The notes beneath the pieces were generated by a model. It was not told where the DNA came from. It searched no databases and was given only the letters and a program-made list of their open reading frames with translations. This document shows, one piece after another, positions 26,768 to 35,004 of a stretch of 64,000 bases of DNA. This DNA is from an uncultured Porphyromonadaceae bacterium (lineage in GTDB: Bacteria; Bacteroidota; Bacteroidia; Bacteroidales; Muribaculaceae), in assembly GCA_905202215.1 (NCBI GenBank), contig CAJKRG010000002.1, positions 1 through 64,000 on the forward strand, written 5' to 3'. Numbering within the stretch: position 1 is the stretch's first letter; every line of letters begins with the position of its first letter. Position numbers and translations under genes: made by a program.

Positions 26768-27145
26768 AATCCGGTCGGAGTATAAGCCGGGTTATGTGGC
26801 GTGTGTACTTTCCCGAAAGAGAGATGCACAGCACCGTCCGTCATTTATCTGGCTCCCGAAGGAGCGGTGAGCAGTCTACCCCCCGGCAATGGACGAGCAG
26901 CCCTTAAATGCCGGTATACTTGACCTTGCAACCCATAAGATGTGCGGCACGCGATGTCGCCGTCGCGCCCGGTGAGCTCTTACCTCGCCTTTTCACCCTT
27001 ACCCGCCGTAACGGGCGGTAGTTTTCTGTCACATTACTCTACCGTTACCGATAGCTTCCCGTTAGGAAATATGGTGCTCTGCGTTGCCCGGACTTTCCTC
27101 ACGCCCTTTACAGGAAGAACGCGCGACGGACCCTCCGGCCGGATT
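26768..27145 (-). ncRNA. rnpB: RNase P RNA (bacterial type A)
   Basis: On the minus strand the sequence carries the universal P4 signature GAGGAAAGTCCGGGC near the 5' end (around 27090-27105), and the 3' part contains the complementary P4 strand region and the ACCCGGCTTA segment. The ends pair as helix P1: AATCCGGCCGGAG at 27133-27145 with CTCCGACCGGATT at 26768-26780. Length is about 378 nucleotides, normal for bacteria. The RNA is the catalytic subunit that matures tRNA 5' ends. A run of T follows the 3' end. Confidence 0.95.
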
Positions 27146-27245
27146 CTATATCTAATTATGAATTATGAAATTACAAATTATGGATGATGAACTATGAATT
27201 ACTGGTTCAGGCACTGAATTCATAATCCCTAATTCATAATTTATT
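27146..27245. repeat. AT-rich intergenic tract between rnpB and lpxA
   Basis: About 100 bases made mostly of AATTATGAA-type units on one side and AATTCATAAT-type units on the other, forming loose inverted repeats. It resembles the tract between the YtxH genes. The rnpB promoter must lie here, but I see no convincing TAnnTTTG at the right distance. Confidence 0.4.
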
Positions 27246-28019
27246 TCAGTAGCCGCGGACTATGCCGCGTTCGGAGTTCTTGACGAAGTTGAGGATTGCA
27301 TCGCGCACTTCGTTGGGAGCCACTTCGCTTTCGATGTGAGCCACAGCCTCGGTAACGTTCATGCCGCTGTTATAGAGCAGGCGGTATATTTCCTCGATTT
27401 CGTTGATGGTCTCGTTGGTGAAACGGCGTCGTTTGAGGCCGACGATATTGATACCGGCATACGAAATCGGTTCGCGTGCCGCACGGATATACGGGGGAAT
27501 GTCCTTGTTGACAAGAGCGCCGCCCTGAAGCATAACGTGCGAACCTATGTGGCAGAACTGGTGGATAAGGCTGCCTCCGCCGATAACGGCGAAATCATCG
27601 ACCACCACTTCGCCTGCGAACTGTGTGGCGTTGCTTACTATCACGTTGTTGCCTATCACACAGTCGTGTGCGACATGGGTGTATGCCATCAGCAGGGTGT
27701 TCGAACCTACGACGGTCTTGCCTTTCGAGGCTGTGCCGCGGTTTACGGTGGTGCATTCGCGCAGTGTGGTTCCGTCGCCGATTATGGCTACGGTTTCCTC
27801 GCCGCGGAATTTGAGATCCTGGGGAATGGCGCTTACAACGGCACCGGGGAAAATGGTGACGTTACGTCCGATACGGGCGCCGGAGAGAATGGTGACGTTG
27901 CTCCCGATCTTGCAGCCTTCACCGATCTCGACGTTACTGTCAATAGTGGTGAAAGGGCCGACGAGAACGTCGTCGGCTATTTTGGCATCGGGATTTACGC
28001 AAGCCAGATTATGAATCAT
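27246..28019 (-). CDS. lpxA: LpxA, UDP-GlcNAc 3-O-acyltransferase
   Basis: A 257-residue left-handed beta-helix enzyme that moves a 3-hydroxyacyl chain from ACP to UDP-N-acetylglucosamine, the first step of lipid A synthesis. Hexapeptide repeats fill residues 1-190; the catalytic His lies in YTHVAHDCVIGNN. The C-terminal helical part carries GLKRRRFTNETINEI, an LpxA signature. It is 18 bases downstream of lpxC-fabZ and ends the lipid A cluster. Confidence 0.96.
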   Translation of the reverse strand: MIHNLACVNPDAKIADDVLVGPFTTIDSNVEIGEGCKIGSNVTILSGARIGRNVTIFPGAVVSAIPQDLKFRGEETVAIIGDGTTLRECTTVNRGTASKGKTVVGSNTLLMAYTHVAHDCVIGNNVIVSNATQFAGEVVVDDFAVIGGGSLIHQFCHIGSHVMLQGGALVNKDIPPYIRAAREPISYAGINIVGLKRRRFTNETINEIEEIYRLLYNSGMNVTEAVAHIESEVAPNEVRDAILNFVKNSERGIVRGY

Positions 28020-28037
28020 GATTTGCCTGATTTTGGT

Positions 28038-29420
28038 TTATTTGTTCTTGATGATCTGTGCCATGAACTCGCATTCGCACACCACTTTCTCGCCGACGAA
28101 AGCGCGGCCTTTCATCACGGCCATGCCGCGGCGCAGGGGTGTCATGAACGATACATGGAAGATGAGGGTATCGCCGGGAACGACTTTCTGACGGAACTTC
28201 ACGTTGTCTATCTTCATGAAGTATGTCGAGTAGCGTTCGGGCTCGTCGACAACACTGAGTACCAGCAGGCCGCCGGTCTGAGCCATGGCCTCTACGAGAA
28301 GTACGCCGGGCATGACGGGTTCCTGCGGGAAATGGCCCTGGAAGAACGGTTCGTTGGTGGTGACGTTCTTGACGCCGACGATATAGTTGTCGCTCTTGTC
28401 GATTACCTTGTCGACAAGAAGGAAGGGATAGCGGTGGGGCAGATAGCCGCGGATGGTATTGTTGTCCATCAGAGGCTCGGCGTTGGGATTGTAGGGGGGA
28501 GCCTGTACTTCCTGACGCTTGATTTCCGAGCGGATAGCCTTTGCAAGCTGCGAATTGATGGTATGGCCCGGTTTGGTGGCTATTACGCGGCCTCGCAACG
28601 GACGTCCGATGAGTGCGATGTCGCCGATAAGATCCATCAGTTTATGGCGGGCCGGCTCGTTGGAGTGGAAAAGCGGCTTTTCGTTGATATATCCGAATAC
28701 GGAAGCGTCGTGGCGGGGAACACCCATTTCGTCGGCTATGTGGTCGAGTTCTTCCTGGGTCTTGGGGCTTTCATAGATCACGATGGCGTTGTCGAGATCG
28801 CCGCCCTTGATGAGGCCTGCTTTAAGGAGAGGCTCTACATCGCGCACGAACACGAAAGTGCGGGCCGGAGCGATTTCCTCGGCGAATTCCGATACATGGT
28901 CGAGTGTGGCATACTGGTTGTCGAGTACGTCGGACTCGAAATTGACTTTCACGTCGAGGCTGAATTCGTCGTCGGGCAGAAGCATGAGCTTCGAGCCGGT
29001 TTCGGGATCTACGACTTCAACTTTGTGCTTCACATAGAAGAAGTCCTTGTCGGCATTCTGTTCTTCGAGTCCTACGCTCTGGATGGCGTCGACAAAAGGC
29101 TTGGCGCTGCCGTCGAGTATAGGAATTTCAGGACCGTCGACACGGATCAGGCAGTTGTCCACCCCAAGGGCATAGAGAGCCGCCATTGCGTGCTCAATGG
29201 TGCTGACAGTGATGTCGCCTTTGCCTACGACTGTGCCGCGCTGTGTTGCGACGATGTTTTCTGCGAGAGCATCGATGGTGGGTTCACCTTCTATGTCTGT
29301 GCGCTGTATCTTGTATCCGTGGTTGTCGGGAGCCGGGCAGAAAGTGGCTTTAAGGTGTGCGCCGGTATGAAGACCTTTGCCTTCGACTATGAACTCGCCT
29401 TTTAATGTTACCTGCTTCAT
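28038..29420 (-). CDS. lpxC/fabZ: Bifunctional LpxC deacetylase / FabZ dehydratase
   Basis: A 460-residue fusion found in Bacteroidetes. Residues 1-300 are LpxC, the zinc deacetylase that commits to lipid A synthesis: zinc ligands are in STIEHAMAAL and ARHKLMDLIGD, and the catalytic His is in KPGHTIN. Residues about 310-460 are FabZ, the 3-hydroxyacyl-ACP dehydratase: LPHRYPFLLVDKVI and the catalytic GHFPQEPVMPGVLLVEAMAQ segment. The fusion places two enzymes competing for hydroxyacyl-ACP in one chain. It lies between lpxD and lpxA. Confidence 0.97.
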   Translation of the reverse strand: MKQVTLKGEFIVEGKGLHTGAHLKATFCPAPDNHGYKIQRTDIEGEPTIDALAENIVATQRGTVVGKGDITVSTIEHAMAALYALGVDNCLIRVDGPEIPILDGSAKPFVDAIQSVGLEEQNADKDFFYVKHKVEVVDPETGSKLMLLPDDEFSLDVKVNFESDVLDNQYATLDHVSEFAEEIAPARTFVFVRDVEPLLKAGLIKGGDLDNAIVIYESPKTQEELDHIADEMGVPRHDASVFGYINEKPLFHSNEPARHKLMDLIGDIALIGRPLRGRVIATKPGHTINSQLAKAIRSEIKRQEVQAPPYNPNAEPLMDNNTIRGYLPHRYPFLLVDKVIDKSDNYIVGVKNVTTNEPFFQGHFPQEPVMPGVLLVEAMAQTGGLLVLSVVDEPERYSTYFMKIDNVKFRQKVVPGDTLIFHVSFMTPLRRGMAVMKGRAFVGEKVVCECEFMAQIIKNK

Positions 29421-29447
29421 GGAAGTAAATATATGAGGTCGATTGAT

Positions 29448-30476
29448 TTATTTTTCGTTTAGTTTCTTTTCGAGTTCGCGTACTTTCGCGAACAGGTCGC
29501 CGAGATTTTTCTGATAGGCACACAGACGGGCGAAGTCGCCCATCGGAACTGCGGGAGATCCCATTATACGGCTACCTGCAGCCACGCTTTTAGGTATACC
29601 GCTCTGAGCGCCTATCTGAGTGCAGTCGCCGATACTTATATGGCCTGAAATACCTACCTGACCGCCGAACATGCAGTTTGAACCGACTTTGGTAGATCCG
29701 GCAATACCGACTTGCGATGCCATGACGGTATCGTGACCGATCTCTACATTGTGAGCGATCTGAATGAGGTTGTCGAGTTTCACGCCATGGCCGATCAGCG
29801 TGCGGCCCATGGTCGATCGGTCGACTGTGGTATTTGCTCCGATCTCGACGTCGTCTTCGATCTCAACGATGCCGATCTGCTCTATTTTATGATAGACACC
29901 ATTGGCATCAGGGGCGAATCCGAATCCGTCGGCTCCGATCACAGCTCCGCTATGGAGCACGCAGCGACGCCCTATTCGGCAACCGTGGTATATTTTCACT
30001 CCGGCATATACCGTCGTGTCATCGCCTATCTCGACTCCGTCGCCGATGTAGGCCTGGGGATATATTTTTACGTTTTTGCCCAATTTGACGCCCTGGCCTA
30101 TGTAGGCGAACGCGCCGACATAGCATGAATCAGGCACGGCTACGCCATCCGATATGTGACAAGGCTGTTCGATTCCTTTATGCTCGGGACGCATGGCTGT
30201 TGATGCCAGTTCCAGAAGCCGGGCAAGCGAACTGTAGGGATCAGCCACGCGTACCAGAGTGGCCGCGATCGGCTTTTCTGCCTCGAAATCGTTGCCTACA
30301 AGGACTATCGAGGCTTTTGTGTCATATATGAAATGTGTGTATTTGGGATTGGCAAGAAATGTGAGAGAGCCGGGAGTGGCTTCCTCGATTTTGGCGAAGG
30401 TGGATACCGCCGCTTCCGGGTCGCCGTCGACACGGCCTCCTATATATTGAGCTATCTGCTGTGCTGTAAACTGCAT
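29448..30476 (-). CDS. lpxD: LpxD, UDP-3-O-acylglucosamine N-acyltransferase
   Basis: A 342-residue enzyme adding the N-linked hydroxyacyl chain in lipid A synthesis. The N-terminal uridine-binding domain covers about residues 1-100 (MQFTAQQIAQYIGG, LTFLANPKY), followed by a left-handed beta-helix of hexapeptides; the catalytic His is in LIQIAHNVEIGHDT. A C-terminal helix (about 315-342) closes the trimer. ATG 30476 is preferred over the TTG at 30485. First gene of the lpxD-lpxC/fabZ-lpxA unit. Confidence 0.96.
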   Translation of the reverse strand: MQFTAQQIAQYIGGRVDGDPEAAVSTFAKIEEATPGSLTFLANPKYTHFIYDTKASIVLVGNDFEAEKPIAATLVRVADPYSSLARLLELASTAMRPEHKGIEQPCHISDGVAVPDSCYVGAFAYIGQGVKLGKNVKIYPQAYIGDGVEIGDDTTVYAGVKIYHGCRIGRRCVLHSGAVIGADGFGFAPDANGVYHKIEQIGIVEIEDDVEIGANTTVDRSTMGRTLIGHGVKLDNLIQIAHNVEIGHDTVMASQVGIAGSTKVGSNCMFGGQVGISGHISIGDCTQIGAQSGIPKSVAAGSRIMGSPAVPMGDFARLCAYQKNLGDLFAKVRELEKKLNEK

Positions 30477-30595
30477 TATTGTCAAAATTGTGGCAATTCA
30501 AGATGCAAAGGTCGCAAAAAAAAACGACAATACAGCATTCCGGCCCGTTTTTTTGCCTTTTTGAGAAATACAGACGCGAAACAGAGGAGAATCGG

Positions 30596-31171
30596 CTATT
30601 GCGAATCGGCGTTGCGAATGAATTTTGCCGGATTTCCGGCCACGATAGTCCGTGGCGCGACATCTTTGGTAACCACACTTCCGGCTCCGATTATGGCACC
30701 CTCGCCGATTGTCACACCGGGCAATACGACGACATTAGCTGCTATCCATACGTTGTCATGTATCCGTATCGGCAAAGAACGCATGATTCCGGCGTTGCGT
30801 CGTTCGGCGTTATAATCATGAATCACCGTACATATCGTGGTGTTGGGTCCGATGAAAACATTATCTCCGATCGTGACTTCGGCCTCGTCGAGAATGACAA
30901 GATTGAAATTGCCTACAAAATTCTCTCCGATTTGTATGTTGAATCCAAGATCGCACAGGAACGGACTGTGAATTACGAAGTTGTTTCCGATATGGCCTAA
31001 AATCCGTTTTGCAAGTGTGTTGCGTTTTTCCCTGTCGGACGGTGCTGTGTTGTTGAGCTGAAAACATAAATCTTCGCAACGCACGAGGGCATCTCCGATG
31101 CCGTCGGCAAAGCCGTTCATCCATTTTCCTGATTTCAGAAGATCAAATATATCGAGGTTGTTATTGTTCAT
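30596..31171 (-). CDS. Maltose/galactoside-type sugar O-acetyltransferase
   Basis: A 191-residue hexapeptide acetyltransferase of the Maa/LacA/NodL group. The N-terminal Mac domain (about residues 1-55) precedes the left-handed beta-helix; the catalytic His is in TVIHDYNAERR, and VVLPGVTIGEGAIIGAGSVVTKDV is the closing signature (quoted in parts elsewhere). It acetylates a sugar or sugar-like acceptor using acetyl-CoA. It lies 10 bases after the AraC gene on the same strand and probably belongs to its unit. A second related enzyme lies at 34428-35003. Confidence 0.88.
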   Translation of the reverse strand: MNNNNLDIFDLLKSGKWMNGFADGIGDALVRCEDLCFQLNNTAPSDREKRNTLAKRILGHIGNNFVIHSPFLCDLGFNIQIGENFVGNFNLVILDEAEVTIGDNVFIGPNTTICTVIHDYNAERRNAGIMRSLPIRIHDNVWIAANVVVLPGVTIGEGAIIGAGSVVTKDVAPRTIVAGNPAKFIRNADSQ

Positions 31172-31181
31172 ATATGTATGT

Positions 31182-32090
31182 TTATTGTCTTTTTATACTG
31201 CGGGAGCGGATATATTCAGAGGGTGTCACGCCGGTTTCTTTTTTGAACATACGGCTGAGATGCTGTGGATATTCCAGTCCGAGGCGATATGCCACTTCCG
31301 AAACCGACATTCCTGCGGCGAGTTCGTCTTTCGCACGTCCGATAACGAATTTACGTATATAAGTGCCGGCGCTCACTCCCGTTGTTTTCTTTATGAGGTC
31401 GCTGAAATAATTCGGCGACATGCATAGTTTTTCGGCGCAATAGTTTACGGTAGGCAGTCCGTCATGCGACATACTTCCGTCGGAATAGTACGTCCGTAAT
31501 AAATCCTCGAATTTTACCAGAATATCTGTGTTCGCCGGTTTCCGTGTAAGAAATTGCCGGTGGTAGAAGCGTTTGCAGAATTTCAGCAATAGAGCTATGT
31601 ATTCCACAAGAATTTCGTTTTGGAAATCGTCAGACGGGTTTTCTATTTCCTCTTCGATTTTCCTGAGTATTGACACGATTGTCCGGTGTTCGGCGGAATT
31701 CATGTGCAGAGCCTCGTTTATACGATAATCAAAGAACGAATAGTTTTCGATTTCCTTGCGCAGGCTTGTCCCGCGCAACAGGTCGGGATGAAACAGAAGC
31801 GCCCAGCCGCCGATGAACGAGCGTTCCCCGTTATCCTCCTTGCCGCCGATTTGTCCGGGCGCGACACATATCAGAGAACCGTTTTTATAGTCATATTTGC
31901 CGCAGCCGTACAGAAGGTCGAGGTCATTGTTCTCTTGTAGAAAGATACCATAGACATCGTAGCTGTTCAGGCTGTGGCGTACAGGAGCGATACGAGAATA
32001 CTCGATGACAGCTATGAGCGGGTGACGTGCCGGTAGACCGTGATACCGGCTGTAATCCGACGGAGTGTTTACTTTCAGAATTTTAGGCAT
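31182..32090 (-). CDS. AraC family transcriptional regulator
   Basis: A 302-residue regulator. An N-terminal cupin-like sensor domain (residues 1-170, with LICVAPGQIGG and LLFHPDLLRGT typical of Bacteroidales AraC proteins) precedes a double helix-turn-helix AraC domain at about 205-300 (YCAEKLCMSPNYFSDLIKK, VSEVAYRLGLEYPQHLSRMF). It is divergent from the flavin reductase lipoprotein gene at 32273, the usual layout for a regulator and its target, with a TACCG-N6-CGGTA palindrome between. Ligand unknown. Confidence 0.92.
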   Translation of the reverse strand: MPKILKVNTPSDYSRYHGLPARHPLIAVIEYSRIAPVRHSLNSYDVYGIFLQENNDLDLLYGCGKYDYKNGSLICVAPGQIGGKEDNGERSFIGGWALLFHPDLLRGTSLRKEIENYSFFDYRINEALHMNSAEHRTIVSILRKIEEEIENPSDDFQNEILVEYIALLLKFCKRFYHRQFLTRKPANTDILVKFEDLLRTYYSDGSMSHDGLPTVNYCAEKLCMSPNYFSDLIKKTTGVSAGTYIRKFVIGRAKDELAAGMSVSEVAYRLGLEYPQHLSRMFKKETGVTPSEYIRSRSIKRQ

Positions 32091-32116
32091 GAGTATTCAC
32101 AGGGAGTTTACAGATA

Positions 32117-32124
32117 CAAATTTA
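32117..32124 (-). promoter_or_regulatory. Predicted promoter -7 element of the AraC gene
   Basis: Minus strand TAAATTTG, a TAnnTTTG match, 26 bases upstream of the AraC ATG at 32090. Confidence 0.4.
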
Positions 32125-32152
32125 GTTATAATTATTTATCTTGTGAAAAACT

Positions 32153-32168
32153 TACCGTCAAATCGGTA
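32153..32168. promoter_or_regulatory. Palindrome in the divergent AraC/flavin reductase region
   Basis: TACCG and CGGTA are separated by 6 bases. The palindrome lies between the two divergent promoters, about 44 bases upstream of the element at 32212-32219, a suitable place for a regulator site. AraC proteins more often bind direct repeats, so the assignment is tentative. Confidence 0.3.
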
Positions 32169-32211
32169 TGATTTCGGGAGATTCGGATACATCCATCTGC
32201 GAACAGGCTCT

Positions 32212-32219
32212 TAATTTTG
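32212..32219 (+). promoter_or_regulatory. Predicted promoter -7 element of the flavin reductase gene
   Basis: TAATTTTG, a perfect TAnnTTTG match, 53 bases upstream of the ATG at 32273. No -33 box is seen, which would suit activation by the divergent AraC protein. Confidence 0.45.
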
Positions 32220-32272
32220 CGATACAAACAAGTCGTAACGTACAATTTTCAGGAATTAGGGCCAGAGCAGAG

Positions 32273-33286
32273 ATGAACAAACGGGAAAATTTGATATATA
32301 CTTCGCTGATTCTCTTCGTTATACTTGTTTCATGTCGAGGAGACGGCTCTAAAGAGAAATTATATGACTCTAAGTTAATGGAAATAACGGAAAAGAAAAA
32401 TATTGGAAGCAGACTCGTTCTCTATCCCATGCCGGTAACTATTGTCGGCGCGGAAGTCGATGGTAAAGTAAACTGGCTGCTGGTGGCTCATGTCGGAATA
32501 ATTGGACATGATCGTATTCTTGTGAGTATGAGTGACAGACATTACACTAATTCTGGAATAATCAGATCTAAGAAATTGTCAATTAATATGGTGGATCGCG
32601 CAATGCTTCCGAAAGCCGATTATGTCGGAAGTGTAAGCGGAGCTGTTGTCGACAAATCTTCGGTTTTCGATTATCATTTCGGTGTTAACGGAAGTCCGGT
32701 GATCGATGCTTCTCCTCTTGTTATGGAATGTGATGTGGTTGATGTCTATAAAACGGACGGCTTCGATAATTTTGTCTGTATTGTCGCCAGTACTTACGCC
32801 GATAGAGATATTCTCGATGCACAGGGTTGTCCCGATTACAATAGACTGAAGCCGGTACTGTTTGAATTTCCGACTTATTCGTATATCGCTACAGGTGAAA
32901 TAATTGGAAAGTGTCTTCATCTTGGCAAGGATTCTTCCTTGTGTGCCAAATCACAGATGGAAGAAGACGGCATTGTACGTCTTTCAAAAATAGAAATATA
33001 TCCCGATTATTTAGAGCAGTATATGGGATATGCCGCTGAAGTCGGTGAAATTTCCTTGCGGACAGAACCGGGGGTGCTGACAATGTATGCCGTAACGGAA
33101 AAGGAAAACCCATGTAGAATTACAATTCTTGAGACATATGCCAGTCGACGGGCCTATGAAGAACACATCGCCTCGTCTCATTTTCAGAAATATAAGAAAG
33201 AGACGTTACATATGGTCAAATCGCTCGAACTGAATGATCAGCAACCTTTGAACATGAAAAGTCGTATTATAAACTTCATTGAATAA
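32273..33286 (+). CDS. Lipoprotein fusing flavin reductase-like and ABM monooxygenase-like domains
   Basis: A 337-residue protein starting at ATG 32273. A lipoprotein signal is clear: SLILFVILVSC puts the lipidated Cys near residue 21. Residues about 45-210 resemble the flavin reductase/flavoredoxin split-barrel (YPMPVTIVGAEVDGKVNWLL, then ILVSMSDRHYTNSGI). Residues about 225-325 resemble an antibiotic-biosynthesis-monooxygenase (ABM) ferredoxin-like domain (EPGVLTMYAVTEKENP, ILETYASRRAYEEHIASSHF). The pairing suggests flavin- or quinone-linked chemistry outside the cytoplasm. An upstream in-frame start at 32168 would bury the signal. The gene is somewhat AT-richer than its neighbours. Confidence 0.78.
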   Translation: MNKRENLIYTSLILFVILVSCRGDGSKEKLYDSKLMEITEKKNIGSRLVLYPMPVTIVGAEVDGKVNWLLVAHVGIIGHDRILVSMSDRHYTNSGIIRSKKLSINMVDRAMLPKADYVGSVSGAVVDKSSVFDYHFGVNGSPVIDASPLVMECDVVDVYKTDGFDNFVCIVASTYADRDILDAQGCPDYNRLKPVLFEFPTYSYIATGEIIGKCLHLGKDSSLCAKSQMEEDGIVRLSKIEIYPDYLEQYMGYAAEVGEISLRTEPGVLTMYAVTEKENPCRITILETYASRRAYEEHIASSHFQKYKKETLHMVKSLELNDQQPLNMKSRIINFIE

Positions 33287-33325
33287 AATGAGCCTCTCAG
33301 CAAAGTGAATATATTATTTTCGCTG

Positions 33326-33333
33326 TATTTTTG
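33326..33333 (+). promoter_or_regulatory. Predicted promoter -7 element of the second AraC gene
   Basis: TATTTTTG, a TAnnTTTG match, 22 bases before the ATG at 33356. A CAGCAAAG segment 25 bases further upstream recurs before the acetyltransferase operon (34206 region), possibly a shared regulator site. Confidence 0.4.
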
Positions 33334-33355
33334 CAGCGGATAATTAATTGATGAT

Positions 33356-34177
33356 ATGGAGAGACTTGATGTTTTCGATTGTTCTAATGTTTTTGTCGCA
33401 AGCTATTTTACCGACGATCGTGGTTGTGCGCACTGCAACCGCGAGCATACTCTGATCTATATTTATTCCGGAGAACTGGAAATTACAGAGAGAAACAGGA
33501 AAACCATATTACATGCGGGCGATTGCGCCTTTATGAGACGCGATAACCGTATGTGGCTGCAAAAACGTGTGAAGGATGGCTGTCCTTACCGCTCGATAGT
33601 GCTGAAATTTTCCAAAGAATTTCTTCGGGAGTTCTATCGGAGTCTGAACAGACGGGAGATTCCTGCAGATGCCATGCGCGACAAGGCGAGTCTGCGTGTG
33701 CTTCCTGCTGCCAGACCCGACATCCGCAGTCTTTTCGAGTCGGTCATTCCATATTTCGATGCCGGGATAAAGCCTGCCGAAGAAATCCTTAAGCTTAAAA
33801 TGACCGAAGGCGTATATGTACTTCTCAATACCGATCACAGTCTCTATGCATCGCTGTTCGATTTCATGGATCCCTGGAAGATAGATATTCTGGAGTTCAT
33901 GGAAAAGAACTATATGAATGAACTGTCGATGGCCGAGATGGCGTATTATACCGGACGCAGCCTCTCGACTTTCAAGCGCGATTTCAGGCATTACAGCGAT
34001 CTGACACCTCAGAAATGGCTTATACGACGTCGCCTTCATGCAGCTCACGAACTTATCCGTAAAGGTGGTCGGAAAGTGTCGGATATATGTTATGAGGTGG
34101 GTTTCAGGAATCTGTCTCATTTCTCGAAAGTTTATAAAGATACTTTCGGGGTTGCTCCGACAGAACATGAAAATTGA
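33356..34177 (+). CDS. AraC family transcriptional regulator (ExsA/cupin type)
   Basis: A 273-residue regulator with an N-terminal cupin-like domain (residues 15-110: HTLIYIYSGELEI, LHAGDCAFMRRDN) and a C-terminal AraC double helix-turn-helix (about 180-272: LSMAEMAYYTGRSLSTFKRDF, VSDICYEVGFRNLSHFSKVY, in pieces). The second helix-turn-helix has the family-typical GFRNLSHFSKVYKDTFGV. It is on the same strand as, and upstream of, the acetyltransferase and aldo/keto reductase genes and probably controls them. Confidence 0.92.
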   Translation: MERLDVFDCSNVFVASYFTDDRGCAHCNREHTLIYIYSGELEITERNRKTILHAGDCAFMRRDNRMWLQKRVKDGCPYRSIVLKFSKEFLREFYRSLNRREIPADAMRDKASLRVLPAARPDIRSLFESVIPYFDAGIKPAEEILKLKMTEGVYVLLNTDHSLYASLFDFMDPWKIDILEFMEKNYMNELSMAEMAYYTGRSLSTFKRDFRHYSDLTPQKWLIRRRLHAAHELIRKGGRKVSDICYEVGFRNLSHFSKVYKDTFGVAPTEHEN

Positions 34178-34233
34178 GCTTCACAACAAATATATTTGGA
34201 CTTTACAGCAAAGCGCTCCGTCGACTTTCAGAT

Positions 34234-34241
34234 TAATTTTG
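34234..34241 (+). promoter_or_regulatory. Predicted promoter -7 element separated from its gene by a MITE
   Basis: TAATTTTG, a perfect TAnnTTTG match. Transcription would begin near 34248, ten bases before the inverted-repeat element at 34258-34419, placing that element entirely in the leader of the acetyltransferase gene. Confidence 0.5.
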
Positions 34242-34257
34242 CATCGTTAAAAAATAA

Positions 34258-34419
34258 GAGAGTGTTTGAATTTAACTTTATGAAATCTTTAGAGGTCTTT
34301 CCGGCCTGTTTTGAGCTTTCATTCAGTCATTATGGAGCCCCATAATTCCTTCATTCAATCTCAAAACATTCTCGGAAATCTTTTCTAAATCTTAACATAA
34401 GTCAATTTCAAACACTCTC
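34258..34419. mobile_element. MITE-like 162-bp palindromic element
   Basis: The ends GAGAGTGTTTGAA and (as complement) the same sequence form terminal inverted repeats, and imperfect complementarity continues through the whole element to a central GGAGCC region, with inner arms GTTTTGAG and CTCAAAAC. It is flanked on both sides by TAA (34255-34257 and 34420-34422), a possible 3-bp target duplication. No coding capacity. TIRs starting GAG with a TNA duplication are known for the IS1031 subgroup of IS5 elements; relation to that group is my inference. Confidence 0.7.
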
Positions 34420-34427
34420 TAAGAACG

Positions 34428-35003
34428 ATGAATGATATTTTTTCAAGAGACTTGAGCGGTGAGATGGTCTCGCCTGAAGATCCGGGTTACGATGTTCTGA
34501 TCGATGATATTTTCACCATGATGGAAACCGCACAGGAACTTGCCGGGGTGAGTGTGCGCGATCAGAAACGTGTACATGAACTGATGGACGTGATTCTTGG
34601 CAAGCACTTGCCGGAGAGTACAGTTGTGCTGCCTCCTCTCTATATCGATTACGGGCAACCTGTCGTTATTGGTGAGCGCTGTTTCATACAGCAGTGCTGT
34701 ACTTTCTTCGGCCGTGGCGGTATCGACATTGGAAACGATGTTTTCATCGGTCCGAAAGTCAATCTCATAACGATAAACCACGATCTGGATCCTGCAAACC
34801 GGAGTGCTACCTGTGGACGGCGTATAGTCATTGAGGATAAAGTCTGGATCGGTATAAATTCCACCATTCTTCCCGGTGTAAGAATCGGGTATGGGGCGGT
34901 TGTCGGAGCGGGCAGTGTAGTGACGAAAGATGTGGAACCGATGACTGTAGTAGCAGGAAATCCTGCACGAGTCATCAGAAAAATCGAAATCGATGGTGAG
35001 TGA
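34428..35003 (+). CDS. Hexapeptide-repeat acetyltransferase
   Basis: A 191-residue left-handed beta-helix acetyltransferase of the maltose/galactoside type. The N-terminal helix-rich part is about 70 residues, then the helix with the catalytic His in LITINHDLDPANR and the closing VVGAGSVVTKDVEPMTVVAGNP segment. ATG 34428 lies 8 bases past the MITE-like element, so the leader is unusual. It overlaps the possible upstream start of the aldo/keto reductase gene (34993), indicating a shared message. Acceptor unknown. Confidence 0.87.
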   Translation: MNDIFSRDLSGEMVSPEDPGYDVLIDDIFTMMETAQELAGVSVRDQKRVHELMDVILGKHLPESTVVLPPLYIDYGQPVVIGERCFIQQCCTFFGRGGIDIGNDVFIGPKVNLITINHDLDPANRSATCGRRIVIEDKVWIGINSTILPGVRIGYGAVVGAGSVVTKDVEPMTVVAGNPARVIRKIEIDGE

Positions 35004-35004
35004 T

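Noticed and set aside
26768..27145. Structured minus-strand RNA considered as a riboswitch or tmRNA
   Set aside because: The GAGGAAAGTCCGGGC signature and P1 pairing identify RNase P RNA.
27336..29405. A 689-codon plus-strand open frame opposite lpxC-fabZ and lpxA
   Set aside because: It runs antisense to two well-recognised enzymes; its translation shows no domain, is rich in His, Tyr and Phe typical of antisense frames, and it spans a gene boundary.
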